This document shows positions 1 to 5,866 of a stretch of DNA of 7,170 bases, in pieces. Position 1 is the first letter of the stretch, and every line of letters starts with the position of its first letter. Source of the stretch: JADZGC01 sp964613485 (GTDB taxonomy: Bacteria; Patescibacteriota; Saccharimonadia; CAILAD01; GCA-016700035). The position numbers and the translations under genes are program-made. The notes beneath the pieces were generated by a model. The model had not been told where the DNA came from and searched no databases. It was given only the letters and a program-made list of their open reading frames with translations. The stretch lies in the NCBI GenBank assembly GCA_964613485.1, contig CAZTHB010000032.1:1-7170 (forward strand). The letters are read 5' to 3'.

Positions 1-954
1 CTTTATCGACGAAAGAGATGGACTATTGATTGGTCCTGGTGGTAGTCCACCAAAGCGTCGAGTATTGTAGGGAGAATCAATCGCCAAATCAGCGGCTGTT
101 GGCTCAGCACGCCCAGTCAAATAGATGACTGTCACGTCGCTTTCAAGCTTAATGCCTTGCGCTATGCGATTATAGAAAACACCCGCTACCCCCGCCCGAT
201 CTGTGTCGCGCGAGGCTTCCTTCTCGACAATTGAAGCTAAAATGAGCACTTGGTATGGTGACAACCTGCCTGGGGCCGGGGCAGCAAACAATGGCAGTGC
301 CTTGGCTTCAAAATTTGACAACATGCGCGCAACCACCGCCTGCGCCGGATCGTTTATTACTACTTGATAGGTGTCAGCCAACAGAAATCCTTCGATTGTC
401 TTGGGAGTACCAAACTTTGCCGTAATACTAGTAGGTAGGGTCTCAGATGTAACTGCCTCCTTAAATTCTTGCGCCGACCCAAGTCCCTGAGTTTCGTAAC
501 TTAACGCCATCTGCGCTATCGTTTGACCGTCGCGAACCACGAAGGTCTTCGTAGCAATCTTTCCAACAGCTAGATAATCAACGATCTGCACCATGTTCAT
601 TGATGGCTTAAGTTGGTATGGACCAGGTTTCAACGAGCCACGTGCTGGGCCAAATTTTACATACAAAGCAAAAACGGTCTCATCTCGGATATAGCCCGCT
701 TCCTTCAACTGACGAGCTATAGTGGTAATGGAGCTCTTCTCAGCAATCGTAATGATCTGTGTTGTCCCGCCACCAACTGCAACTGTGAGGCTATATGAAA
801 TCCAAGTACAAAGCGCAATAATGATCACCAGCAACAACGCTGCGCCAGCAAAAATTAACTGCTTCGCTATACGCTTGCCGCGTGTCCGTTCGACAGTTTG
901 AATAGCATGCCCGCTCGGTCGCTGTGGTGGGCGTATCGAATTCTGTGGTGTCAT
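1..954 (-). CDS. mltG: Endolytic murein transglycosylase MltG (3' end cut by window edge)
   Basis: MltG cleaves nascent glycan strands in the membrane and helps terminate peptidoglycan chains. The frame is open for 318 codons from the ATG at 954-952 to the left edge. Visible parts: a basic cytoplasmic N-terminus (residues 1-31), one membrane segment (about 33-55, rich in Leu/Ile/Val), a LysM-like region (about 65-130), and the YceG/MltG catalytic domain. The signature LASIVEKEA puts the probable catalytic glutamate at residue 244. Further family motifs are LESDVTVIYLTGR, DSPYNTRR and GLPPGPINSPS. The E. coli protein is about 340 aa, so probably only a few dozen C-terminal residues are missing. 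The start overlaps the ruvX stop (ATGA, 951-954), which suggests translational coupling; only a weak Shine-Dalgarno is visible. It is the last gene seen of the leftward operon. The assignment is secure from the motifs. Confidence 0.95.
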   Translation of the reverse strand, partial: MTPQNSIRPPQRPSGHAIQTVERTRGKRIAKQLIFAGAALLLVIIIALCTWISYSLTVAVGGGTTQIITIAEKSSITTIARQLKEAGYIRDETVFALYVKFGPARGSLKPGPYQLKPSMNMVQIVDYLAVGKIATKTFVVRDGQTIAQMALSYETQGLGSAQEFKEAVTSETLPTSITAKFGTPKTIEGFLLADTYQVVINDPAQAVVARMLSNFEAKALPLFAAPAPGRLSPYQVLILASIVEKEASRDTDRAGVAGVFYNRIAQGIKLESDVTVIYLTGRAEPTAADLAIDSPYNTRRFGGLPPGPINSPSLSSIK

Positions 955-1400
955 ACCATACTGCCTATGTAGTCCTCGAGTAGTATCGCAGCCGCATACG
1001 CATCGAGCTGTGTCTTTTCTTGGGCACGATTCACCGCACCCAATCGCTCACGGGCCCGTTCGGTAGTGCCAAACTCATCGTACATAATGACATGTAAATC
1101 GGTCGCATCAGCCAACTCACCAGCAAACCCACGCGCCCAACGAGTCTGGGCGGTATCATTGCCATCAATATTTCGCGGAAGCCCAACAATTACTGTATCA
1201 CATGCGTATGCATCAGCAATCTCAGCAATCTTGGCGTTTGAGCCTGATCCTCGCTCCAAAACGGTGATTGGTTCGGCATTTGCGTGTCCGGACCGCTTCA
1301 GAGCGATGCCGATACGCTTCTCACCCGGATCTACACCAAGTAATACCTGCTCAACGGCGACCCCAACATGCTCCCCCACACTCATGTCCCCATGACTCAT
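951..1400 (-). CDS. ruvX: RuvX/YqgF family RNase H-fold nuclease
   Basis: This is a member of the RuvX/YqgF family, which in E. coli is implicated in maturing the 5' end of pre-16S rRNA; other members are called Holliday-junction resolvase-like. The 149-aa protein shows the family blocks in order: LGVDPGEKRIGIAL (residues 21-34, with the likely metal-binding Asp24), VIVGLPRNIDG (70-80), DEFGTT (108-113, where most members have DERLTT or similar) and QLDAYAAAILLEDYI (131-145, Asp133). The size is normal apart from an N-terminus about 15 residues longer than usual; starts at Met6 or a later GTG are possible. I keep Met1 because its ATG overlaps the stop of the upstream membrane-protein gene (ATGA, 1397-1400). 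The 3' end overlaps the mltG start in the same way. Confidence 0.93.
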   Translation of the reverse strand: MSHGDMSVGEHVGVAVEQVLLGVDPGEKRIGIALKRSGHANAEPITVLERGSGSNAKIAEIADAYACDTVIVGLPRNIDGNDTAQTRWARGFAGELADATDLHVIMYDEFGTTERARERLGAVNRAQEKTQLDAYAAAILLEDYIGSMV

Positions 1401-2524
1401 TTCGCAACTACTACCTCAATCTTAATATTGCCCGCATTAATAGGCATATTTGGTACGAGCGGCCAGGCGTCTACCGTTGCGCCGGTCACATTGGGATATT
1501 GCTTAGCGATACCAGATACTTCCTTCTTATCTTTACCCGCTATCTGCTGAGCGAGCTTTGCCTTGTCGATCGGTTGCCCTATAAAAGCTGTAGTTTTTAA
1601 TGAATAGCTGAAGTCACCTTTGTCAGCCTTAGTTTGAGCAAATTCTCCTTGGTCGACCCCAGCATCCAGCACTTCAGCACCATCTGGCAGTTGACCATCA
1701 AGACCATCCTTTATCAATGCTTCGAGGTCAGTCGTTTCAGCTGCATAGATGGTGAACTTCACCTTCAGGGCCAGGTTACCGCCACTAGCTTCGCTATCCG
1801 CAGCTTGAGTCGGTGCAGCACTCGTCACGGTCGTCTGAAACGTATCGTCAAAAGCTTTTTGGCTCGAACGAGCTTTGTCTTTGAGCTCAATCAGCGCAGC
1901 CGCCTTAGCAGTATCAATNNNNNNNNNNNNNNNNNNNNNNNNNNNNNNNNNNNNNNNNNNNNNNNNNNNNNNNNNNNNNNNNNNNNNNNNNNNNNNNNNN
2001 NNNNNNNNNNNNNNNNNNGTAGCCAACCAACCGAAGAGTAAGACTGCGACAACCGCACACCCTATCCATATCGCAAGCTGGTACCGGTTGTAGTCTGGCA
2101 CCTTACCGCCGCGCTGCTTTTTGTCTTTTTTCTTCTTCGTTGGCGCTTCATCAAAATGATGTACCGGAGGACCATCTTGCTGCCCTTTTTCGGCATCGGT
2201 ATCTTCAGCCAACGGCGAGCGAGTTGGCTCTGGCTCACCAGCAATAACATGTGCTGCAGAGTGGACGTTCTTCGCTATCGCGATCTCGAGCTTACCGGCT
2301 AGCGCCATGGCGGCTCGATCGGTAGTTACGAGAATGAGTTCTTTTTTCTTGGAATCGGCTGCTTTTTTGAGTAGCTTGAGATTAACGACAGACTGCAGCA
2401 ATCCCGACCGACCGGGCACAACGATGCGAACCGTATCACCCTCGGCCGCCTTGAGCTTCTCAACAGCTTCGGTGACTTCAGCATCGTGCTCGAGATAAAT
2501 AATGTCTTTGTCGTGTTCTGCCAT
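1397..2524 (-). CDS. Single-pass membrane protein, CPR-type, with extracytoplasmic domain (interrupted by assembly gap)
   Basis: Function unknown. The N-terminal domain (residues about 6-95) is an alpha/beta domain with the run VVPGRSGLLQSVVNLKLLKK (36-55) and ELILVTTDRAAMALA (62-76). An acidic then strongly Lys-rich linker (about 97-140, KKKKDKKQRGGK) precedes one membrane segment (149-168) that runs into 100 unknown bases. After the gap, residues 203-375 look like an exported domain rich in Ala, Lys and Asp, ending in a WPLVP ... IKIEVVV strand pattern. From memory this architecture recurs in CPR genomes, sometimes under the label baseplate J-like; I cannot check it. The positive linker before the helix predicts a cytoplasmic N-terminus. 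Both sides of the gap are in one frame at the stated gap size. An AAGAAG element lies just before the ATG, and the stop overlaps ruvX. Confidence 0.7.
   Translation of the reverse strand: MAEHDKDIIYLEHDAEVTEAVEKLKAAEGDTVRIVVPGRSGLLQSVVNLKLLKKAADSKKKELILVTTDRAAMALAGKLEIAIAKNVHSAAHVIAGEPEPTRSPLAEDTDAEKGQQDGPPVHHFDEAPTKKKKDKKQRGGKVPDYNRYQLAIWIGCAVVAVLLFGWLAXXXXXXXXXXXXXXXXXXXXXXXXXXXXXXXXXXIDTAKAAALIELKDKARSSQKAFDDTFQTTVTSAAPTQAADSEASGGNLALKVKFTIYAAETTDLEALIKDGLDGQLPDGAEVLDAGVDQGEFAQTKADKGDFSYSLKTTAFIGQPIDKAKLAQQIAGKDKKEVSGIAKQYPNVTGATVDAWPLVPNMPINAGNIKIEVVVAK
1919..2018. other. Run of 100 unknown bases (scaffold gap)
   Basis: Exactly 100 N are present. A round 100 is often a placeholder, so the true length may differ. 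The gap lies inside the membrane-protein gene, directly after its transmembrane segment, so about 34 residues (or another number) are unknown. Frame continuity across it has a one-in-three chance of being accidental. Confidence 0.99.
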
Positions 2525-2566
2525 AATTCTTCTTATGGCATTATAGCGCGATTCAGAAGTATGATG

Positions 2567-3550
2567 CTAGTGATCCGCCCTCTGTACTTCGAGCTTAGCG
2601 ATCTGCTGGCCTAGCCGATCACGAGCGAATACTACGGCTGGCAACACATCCTCAGGCAGATCAGATAGCACATCGAGCCTACCAAGCACTGCTTTGAGAG
2701 TAGGGATATCATTCATAACAAAGCGTGACTCCCCATAGCCGTCAATTTCTTGCACCCGCAGGTCAAACCCTTCTTCGCTTGGCTGAAACCCGCGTGGACG
2801 CTCGCCTGGCTTGAACTGAATTACATCGATGTCTCGCTGCAAACCCTCTTCTGGCAGCTTGATTTTCCATAAGCCATTCCCATCATTTGCTGGTAGCTTT
2901 TCGGCTGTGGCCGAACCAGCGTGAAGCTCATGAGGTCGAGTGCGAATTTCAACAACAGGAAGGCCATGCTCAGCAGCAAAAGCTCGCAGATCACTATTCG
3001 CCTCAGGAATGCCCAAATCTTCTCCCGTCTCCCGCTGCCGGATGTACACCCCCCGCAGTTTACCAGCTGATATATTGAGGTGATTGTACGCAAGCGGATC
3101 AGTCTGTGCGAGCAGCTCATCGCTTGATACATCAACTACTTGCCGCTCCAGATCACTCGACCCAAAATCATGCGGCTGAGCAGCAATTATCCTATCGCCA
3201 GTGTCGGGAGGCTGAAGGATAAACCCGTTGCGCCCCTCAAAAGTCGCCGTGTGGTCCTGGTCAATGAGGCTCGTGTTGACTGGGCGGTCAGTAGCCTCAA
3301 AACCATTCCCATCACCCTCGAGCCATTCGCCCAGCTGACGTGGGCTAGTCTGCACTGCGGCTGTTATCAAAAAACGAAACTTCTCCCCCGGCAGCAATAC
3401 CCCAGCTCGAGGTTCAGTAGTGCCTGATACTACCTTCAGACGCTCAGCATCTTGCCTCATTTCGATGAGTTCCTGCCTCGTAGCATCATAGGCAGCATCT
3501 CGTGAAGACTCGCTCGCTTCCTGTTCACGATGATCTTCATGCTCACCCAT
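2567..3550 (-). CDS. Hypothetical protein, 327 aa, no recognised domain
   Basis: I do not recognise this protein. It is soluble by appearance: no signal peptide and no membrane segment. The first 40 residues are charged and probably helical, possibly coiled coil (Glu/Arg/Asp/Gln-rich). Residues about 48-125 look like a beta-rich domain (GVLLPGEKFRFLITAAV, with GDGNG at 79-83 and NGFILQPPDTGDRIIAA at 108-124). Residues about 135-203 look alpha/beta (YNHLNI, LRGVYIRQ, DLRAFAAEHGLPVVEI). A second DGNG occurs at 223-226, and the C-terminus (280-325) is helical (PTLKAVLGRLDVLSDL). It has the strongest Shine-Dalgarno of the minus-strand genes (AGGAGG, 3557-3562, 6 bases from the ATG), so its translation does not depend on the upstream gene. 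It lies 18 bases after rnc in the same operon. Codon use gives no obvious sign of recent transfer. Confidence 0.8.
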   Translation of the reverse strand: MGEHEDHREQEASESSRDAAYDATRQELIEMRQDAERLKVVSGTTEPRAGVLLPGEKFRFLITAAVQTSPRQLGEWLEGDGNGFEATDRPVNTSLIDQDHTATFEGRNGFILQPPDTGDRIIAAQPHDFGSSDLERQVVDVSSDELLAQTDPLAYNHLNISAGKLRGVYIRQRETGEDLGIPEANSDLRAFAAEHGLPVVEIRTRPHELHAGSATAEKLPANDGNGLWKIKLPEEGLQRDIDVIQFKPGERPRGFQPSEEGFDLRVQEIDGYGESRFVMNDIPTLKAVLGRLDVLSDLPEDVLPAVVFARDRLGQQIAKLEVQRADH

Positions 3551-3556
3551 TCACCA

Positions 3557-3562
3557 CCTCCT
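3557..3562 (-). promoter_or_regulatory. Strong ribosome binding site for the 327-aa hypothetical gene
   Basis: A perfect AGGAGG on the minus strand ends 6 bases before the ATG at 3550-3548. It fixes this start and suggests high, independent translation inside an operon where most other junctions are stop/start overlaps. Confidence 0.85.
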
Positions 3563-3568
3563 GAAATG

Positions 3569-4276
3569 CTATTTTCGCTTTGGCTTGTAAGCCTTAAGCG
3601 CAGCTGTGGCGGCCGCTTGCTGAGCTGACTGTTTGCTATTACCTTGCCCCTCGCCGCAGATTCGATCACCGACGTATACGCCGATCGTAAATGTCTTTTC
3701 GTGATCGGGGCCTTCTTCACGAATTAGTTCGTAGTGTGGGGTAATACCTTCTTTTTCTTGAGTCAATTCTTGAAACTGACTCTTCGCATCGATCCATGAG
3801 CCTTCTTTGAGTATTCCTGCAAGTGCAGAAATAATATGGTCACTTATAAACTTCGCAGCCGCATCATACCCTTTATCAAGATACAGGGCACCAATAATTG
3901 CCTCGACCATGTTCGCTAGAAGCGCCTCTCGGGTGCGGCCGCCTGATTTTGCTTCACCGCGACTCATCATCAAAAACTGCCCAAGCTGCAGCCGTTCAGC
4001 CACATCAGCTAGTGACTCGGTTTTCACGAGCGCACTGCGCCACGCGGTCATCTCACCTTCAGGATTCTGAAAGTTGCGGAATAGATAATCCGTAACCACA
4101 AGCTCTAATACCGCATCACCAAGGAATTCCAAGCGCTCATTATGCGCTATGTCATGCTTCTTATGCTCGTTCAAGTAGCTACGGTGCGTAAAGGCTTCAC
4201 GATACAGATCAACATTGCCAAACTCTATCTGCAAAATTTTTTGAATCTCATCTTGCCCACGCAAGGTTATACTCAT
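3569..4276 (-). CDS. rnc: Ribonuclease III
   Basis: RNase III cuts double-stranded RNA, chiefly the pre-rRNA stems that release 16S and 23S, and controls some mRNAs. The 235-aa protein has the full bacterial layout: an endonuclease domain (about 8-150) with the signature NERLEFLGDAVLE (46-58), a second active-site block LLANMVEAIIGALYLDKG (119-136), and a double-stranded-RNA-binding domain (about 160-232; FQELTQ, GEGQGNSKQSAQQAAATAAL). Metal-binding Glu47, Glu50, Asp54 and Glu125 match E. coli Glu38, Glu41, Asp45 and Glu117; the position of Asp114 is Asn122 here. I recall Asn at this site in other RNase III lineages, so the enzyme is probably active. The ATG overlaps the Nudix stop (ATGA, 4273-4276) and is preceded by AAGGAG at 4288-4293. 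Confidence 0.97.
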   Translation of the reverse strand: MSITLRGQDEIQKILQIEFGNVDLYREAFTHRSYLNEHKKHDIAHNERLEFLGDAVLELVVTDYLFRNFQNPEGEMTAWRSALVKTESLADVAERLQLGQFLMMSRGEAKSGGRTREALLANMVEAIIGALYLDKGYDAAAKFISDHIISALAGILKEGSWIDAKSQFQELTQEKEGITPHYELIREEGPDHEKTFTIGVYVGDRICGEGQGNSKQSAQQAAATAALKAYKPKRK

Positions 4277-4986
4277 ACGATTGCCATCTCCTTCAAGATA
4301 TTCATAGAACGCTCCAAGAGCTCTTTTAGACTCTTATACTCTAACACTTGCCCGGCGTTTTCGGCAGAAAACCAACGTGCATCGACAATGCCTTCGCTCT
4401 CTTCAACTACAATCGGCTCATCCGGGTCCATAGCTTCAATGAGGAAGTGAAACGCTGTCATGAAGATTAAGCGACCCTCAAAGCGATAGAAGAAATGTAC
4501 TTTATCCAGCTTATCGATAATCCGTGTGTTCTTCAGGCCGGTTTCTTCCCCGATCTCACGTAGTGCTGTCTGTTCGAGTGTTTCACCTGACTCTACGTGC
4601 CCTTTAGGCACGCTCCAGCGCCCTTTGAGGTCTTCAATTAGCAAGAATTCTAGCCCAGATGGAGTCATGCGGTACACCAAACCGCCTGCCGAGTACTCTC
4701 GAACGGCCTTATTCGTGCGACGGCGATTATTATTCCGTCGTTGTGGATTCTGATTGTTCTTGGTCGGACGAGGTTGATGCGGGCTGGTCTTGATCGATTG
4801 GCTCGACTGATTCTGCTGCACCATCTGAGTGGTTTGAGTGGTCGCTGTCGTCGGGCTCTGCTTGCGCTGGTGAGGCTTTGCCGCCGGACGGCCGTTGTGC
4901 TTGCGTCGGCGACGCTGCGCTGACCTGCTCGGGCTGTGACTTACTGCCCCGCTCTCGTTGGACTTTGTGGTCTTCGGTTGGGTCAT
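4273..4986 (-). CDS. Nudix hydrolase with long basic disordered N-terminus
   Basis: Nudix enzymes hydrolyse nucleoside diphosphates linked to another group; the substrate cannot be read from sequence. The catalytic box is perfect: GHVESGETLEQTALREIGEETGL (residues 129-151) fits G-x5-E-x7-RE-U-x-EE-x-G-U. The core domain spans about 94-237, starting at EYSAGGLVYR and including GRWSVPKGH. Residues 1-93 are low-complexity and strongly basic (RRRRK, RRNNNRRR, many Gln/Thr/Pro/Asn), so probably disordered and possibly RNA-binding. The frame stays open upstream to an ATG at 5055, but that start would overlap folded NusB. I chose the ATG at 4986-4984, which falls at the end of the NusB core; an ATG at 4824 is the other option. 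No clear Shine-Dalgarno supports either. No start codon exists between the nusB stop and the Nudix core, so overlap with nusB is unavoidable. Confidence 0.88.
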   Translation of the reverse strand: MTQPKTTKSNESGAVSHSPSRSAQRRRRKHNGRPAAKPHQRKQSPTTATTQTTQMVQQNQSSQSIKTSPHQPRPTKNNQNPQRRNNNRRRTNKAVREYSAGGLVYRMTPSGLEFLLIEDLKGRWSVPKGHVESGETLEQTALREIGEETGLKNTRIIDKLDKVHFFYRFEGRLIFMTAFHFLIEAMDPDEPIVVEESEGIVDARWFSAENAGQVLEYKSLKELLERSMNILKEMAIV

Positions 4987-5419
4987 AGAATTCGCTCTGT
5001 CTATAGATAGTCCCCAGGACACCGTTGATGAACTTCGACGAGTTTTCACCACCAAAACTCTTGGCTAGCTCGACCGCTTCGTTGATTACGACTTTCGGTG
5101 GAACTTCTCGCTTAATCATGAGTTCGTAGATTGCCAAACGCAGGATCGTCAGATCCATCTTGGCGATTTGATCAATTGGCCATTCGGGAGCAGCCGGCTC
5201 GATCACCTTGTCAGCGGTAGCGATGTTATCCATCGTACCCCGTACAAGGTCACGTACGAAATCAGTCTCTTGCATCGTGTCTTGATATACAGTGAGATTG
5301 CGCTCAAGGATCTCGGCGATATCGGTCGTAAGACCTTCAACACCGGCATGAGTACGAAATTCGTATTCATACAGACTCTGGAGAGCAATGATGCGGGCGA
5401 GGTGACGGTTTGAGGACAT
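4730..5419 (-). CDS. nusB: Transcription antitermination factor NusB with acidic C-terminal extension
   Basis: NusB binds boxA RNA with S10 (NusE) and supports antitermination and folding of rRNA transcripts. Residues 1-142 are a complete NusB: HLARIIALQSLYEYEF (6-21), FVRDLVRGTM (54-63), WPIDQIAKMDLTILRLAIYEL (80-100), VVINEAVELAKSFGGENSSKFINGVLGTI (110-138). NusB usually ends about here. This one continues for some 87 residues of low complexity, rich in Ser, Gln, Glu, Asp and Pro and increasingly acidic (PDDSDHSNHSD, ending QSESTTTE). The extension is encoded in the same DNA as the basic tail of the downstream Nudix protein. No strong Shine-Dalgarno is visible before the ATG. The gene starts 38 bases after the rpmF stop, so the two are probably co-transcribed. 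The core assignment is secure; the reality of the tail is less certain. Confidence 0.95.
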   Translation of the reverse strand: MSSNRHLARIIALQSLYEYEFRTHAGVEGLTTDIAEILERNLTVYQDTMQETDFVRDLVRGTMDNIATADKVIEPAAPEWPIDQIAKMDLTILRLAIYELMIKREVPPKVVINEAVELAKSFGGENSSKFINGVLGTIYRQSEFYDPTEDHKVQRERGSKSQPEQVSAASPTQAQRPSGGKASPAQAEPDDSDHSNHSDGAAESVEPIDQDQPASTSSDQEQSESTTTE

Positions 5420-5457
5420 TGATATTTTAAAGTGTTCTTGTGCTTATTCTAGCGCGT

Positions 5458-5628
5458 TTAGCTGCGTTTCGCTACTCGGGCGAGGCCTTCTTTTGCTGCG
5501 CGCCACAGACGTCGTGGTACTACGAGGCCTGATTCTGGCTCAGTCATGAGCTGGACTGGAGTCGCTGCATGGTGGCTACGACGCTGGCCCTTGGTTGCCT
5601 TACTGGTTCGTTTCTTTGGTACAGCCAT
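5458..5628 (-). CDS. rpmF: 50S ribosomal protein L32, cysteine-free form
   Basis: L32 is a small protein of the large ribosomal subunit. The 56-codon frame, on the minus strand between the nusB start and the strand switch, begins with the typical MAVPKKRTSK ... RRSHH and is highly basic. Most L32 proteins carry four zinc-binding Cys in the C-terminal half; here there is none, and that half reads MTEPESGLVVPRRLWRAAK and ends VAKRS. Cys-less paralogues and lineage forms of L32 are known. The start is preceded by AGGAG at 5641-5645, 12 bases from the ATG. It is the first gene of the leftward operon, behind its own promoter and a structured leader. Confidence 0.93.
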   Translation of the reverse strand: MAVPKKRTSKATKGQRRSHHAATPVQLMTEPESGLVVPRRLWRAAKEGLARVAKRS

Positions 5629-5685
5629 GATGAAATCTGGCTCCTTTTACTTAATGGTTTAACCTTCACGTGTCACGCGGTTTAG

Positions 5686-5747
5686 TCGCACAGAGTGCGA
5701 TAAAAGCTGGGGCGCTTTAAGTGGCCACCAGCTAATGCGAGACGCAT
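5686..5747 (-). promoter_or_regulatory. Structured leader of the rpmF transcript: three consecutive hairpins
   Basis: In the predicted rpmF leader, reading in RNA direction: hairpin 1 is 5747-5735 (ATGCG, loop TCT, CGCAT); hairpin 2 is 5733-5705 (AGCTGG and CCAGCT, with an inner GGC/GCC pairing after one bulged base), followed by TTTTAT; hairpin 3 is 5700-5686 (TCGCAC, loop TCT, GTGCGA). Hairpin 2 plus its short T run resembles an attenuator. GCG in hairpin 1 could pair with CGC in hairpin 3, allowing an alternative fold. All stems are perfect apart from the bulge. Their role in controlling L32 or the operon is inference; it matches no ribosomal leader that I recognise. Confidence 0.5.
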
Positions 5748-5758
5748 GTTCGAGGAAT

Positions 5759-5787
5759 AGTATAGCAGGTATTTGAGATTTAGACAA
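5759..5787 (-). promoter_or_regulatory. Sigma-70-type promoter of the rpmF-nusB-rnc operon
   Basis: On the minus strand TTGTCT (5787-5782) is followed, after 17 bases, by TATACT (5764-5759), preceded by TGC, an extended -10. The start would be near 5752, giving a leader of about 124 nt before rpmF. It lies back-to-back with the rightward promoter at 5799-5827; only 11 bases separate the two -35 boxes. Confidence 0.7.
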
Positions 5788-5798
5788 GCCCGTGTATA

Positions 5799-5827
5799 TT
5801 GACTATTGCGCATTTTTTCAGTATAAT
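5799..5827 (+). promoter_or_regulatory. Sigma-70-type promoter of the first alpha-CTD-like gene
   Basis: TTGACT (5799-5804), a 17-base spacer and a perfect TATAAT (5822-5827). The start is expected near 5834, about 33 bases before the ATG at 5867. It shares 24 of 32 bases, including spacing, with the promoter at 6577-6605. Confidence 0.85.
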
Positions 5828-5866
5828 CACGAGCGCTATATCCGCACCTACGAGAAAGAGGTCTTC

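Noticed and set aside
951..1400. Possible UGA recoding (UGA as glycine), as in some CPR lineages
   Set aside because: TGA ends ruvX, the membrane-protein gene and the Nudix gene exactly at ATGA overlaps with recognisable downstream starts, and tryptophans use TGG; the standard bacterial code fits.
1066..1600. Several open frames on the plus strand across ruvX and the membrane-protein gene
   Set aside because: They lie opposite genes with strong family motifs, have no recognisable domains or consistent ribosome binding sites, and are expected by chance.
2540..2545. Perfect TATAAT on the minus strand before the membrane-protein gene
   Set aside because: There is no acceptable -35 at 16-18 bases (AGCATC at 17) and the start would fall about 8 bases before the ATG, overlapping the ribosome binding site. 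A weak internal promoter is not excluded.
4984..5055. Longest Nudix frame starting at the ATG at 5055
   Set aside because: It would overlap the folded NusB core by a further 69 bases, encodes no recognisable domain there, and has no visible ribosome binding site.
5735..5757. tRNA-like GTTCGAGG near a hairpin on the plus strand
   Set aside because: The bases flanking the would-be T loop do not pair, and no acceptor, D or anticodon arm can be built around it.
5792..5866. Upstream ATG at 5792 for the first alpha-CTD-like gene
   Set aside because: These 25 codons contain the -35 and -10 boxes; the ATG at 5867 has a proper ribosome binding site and lies downstream of the predicted transcription start.
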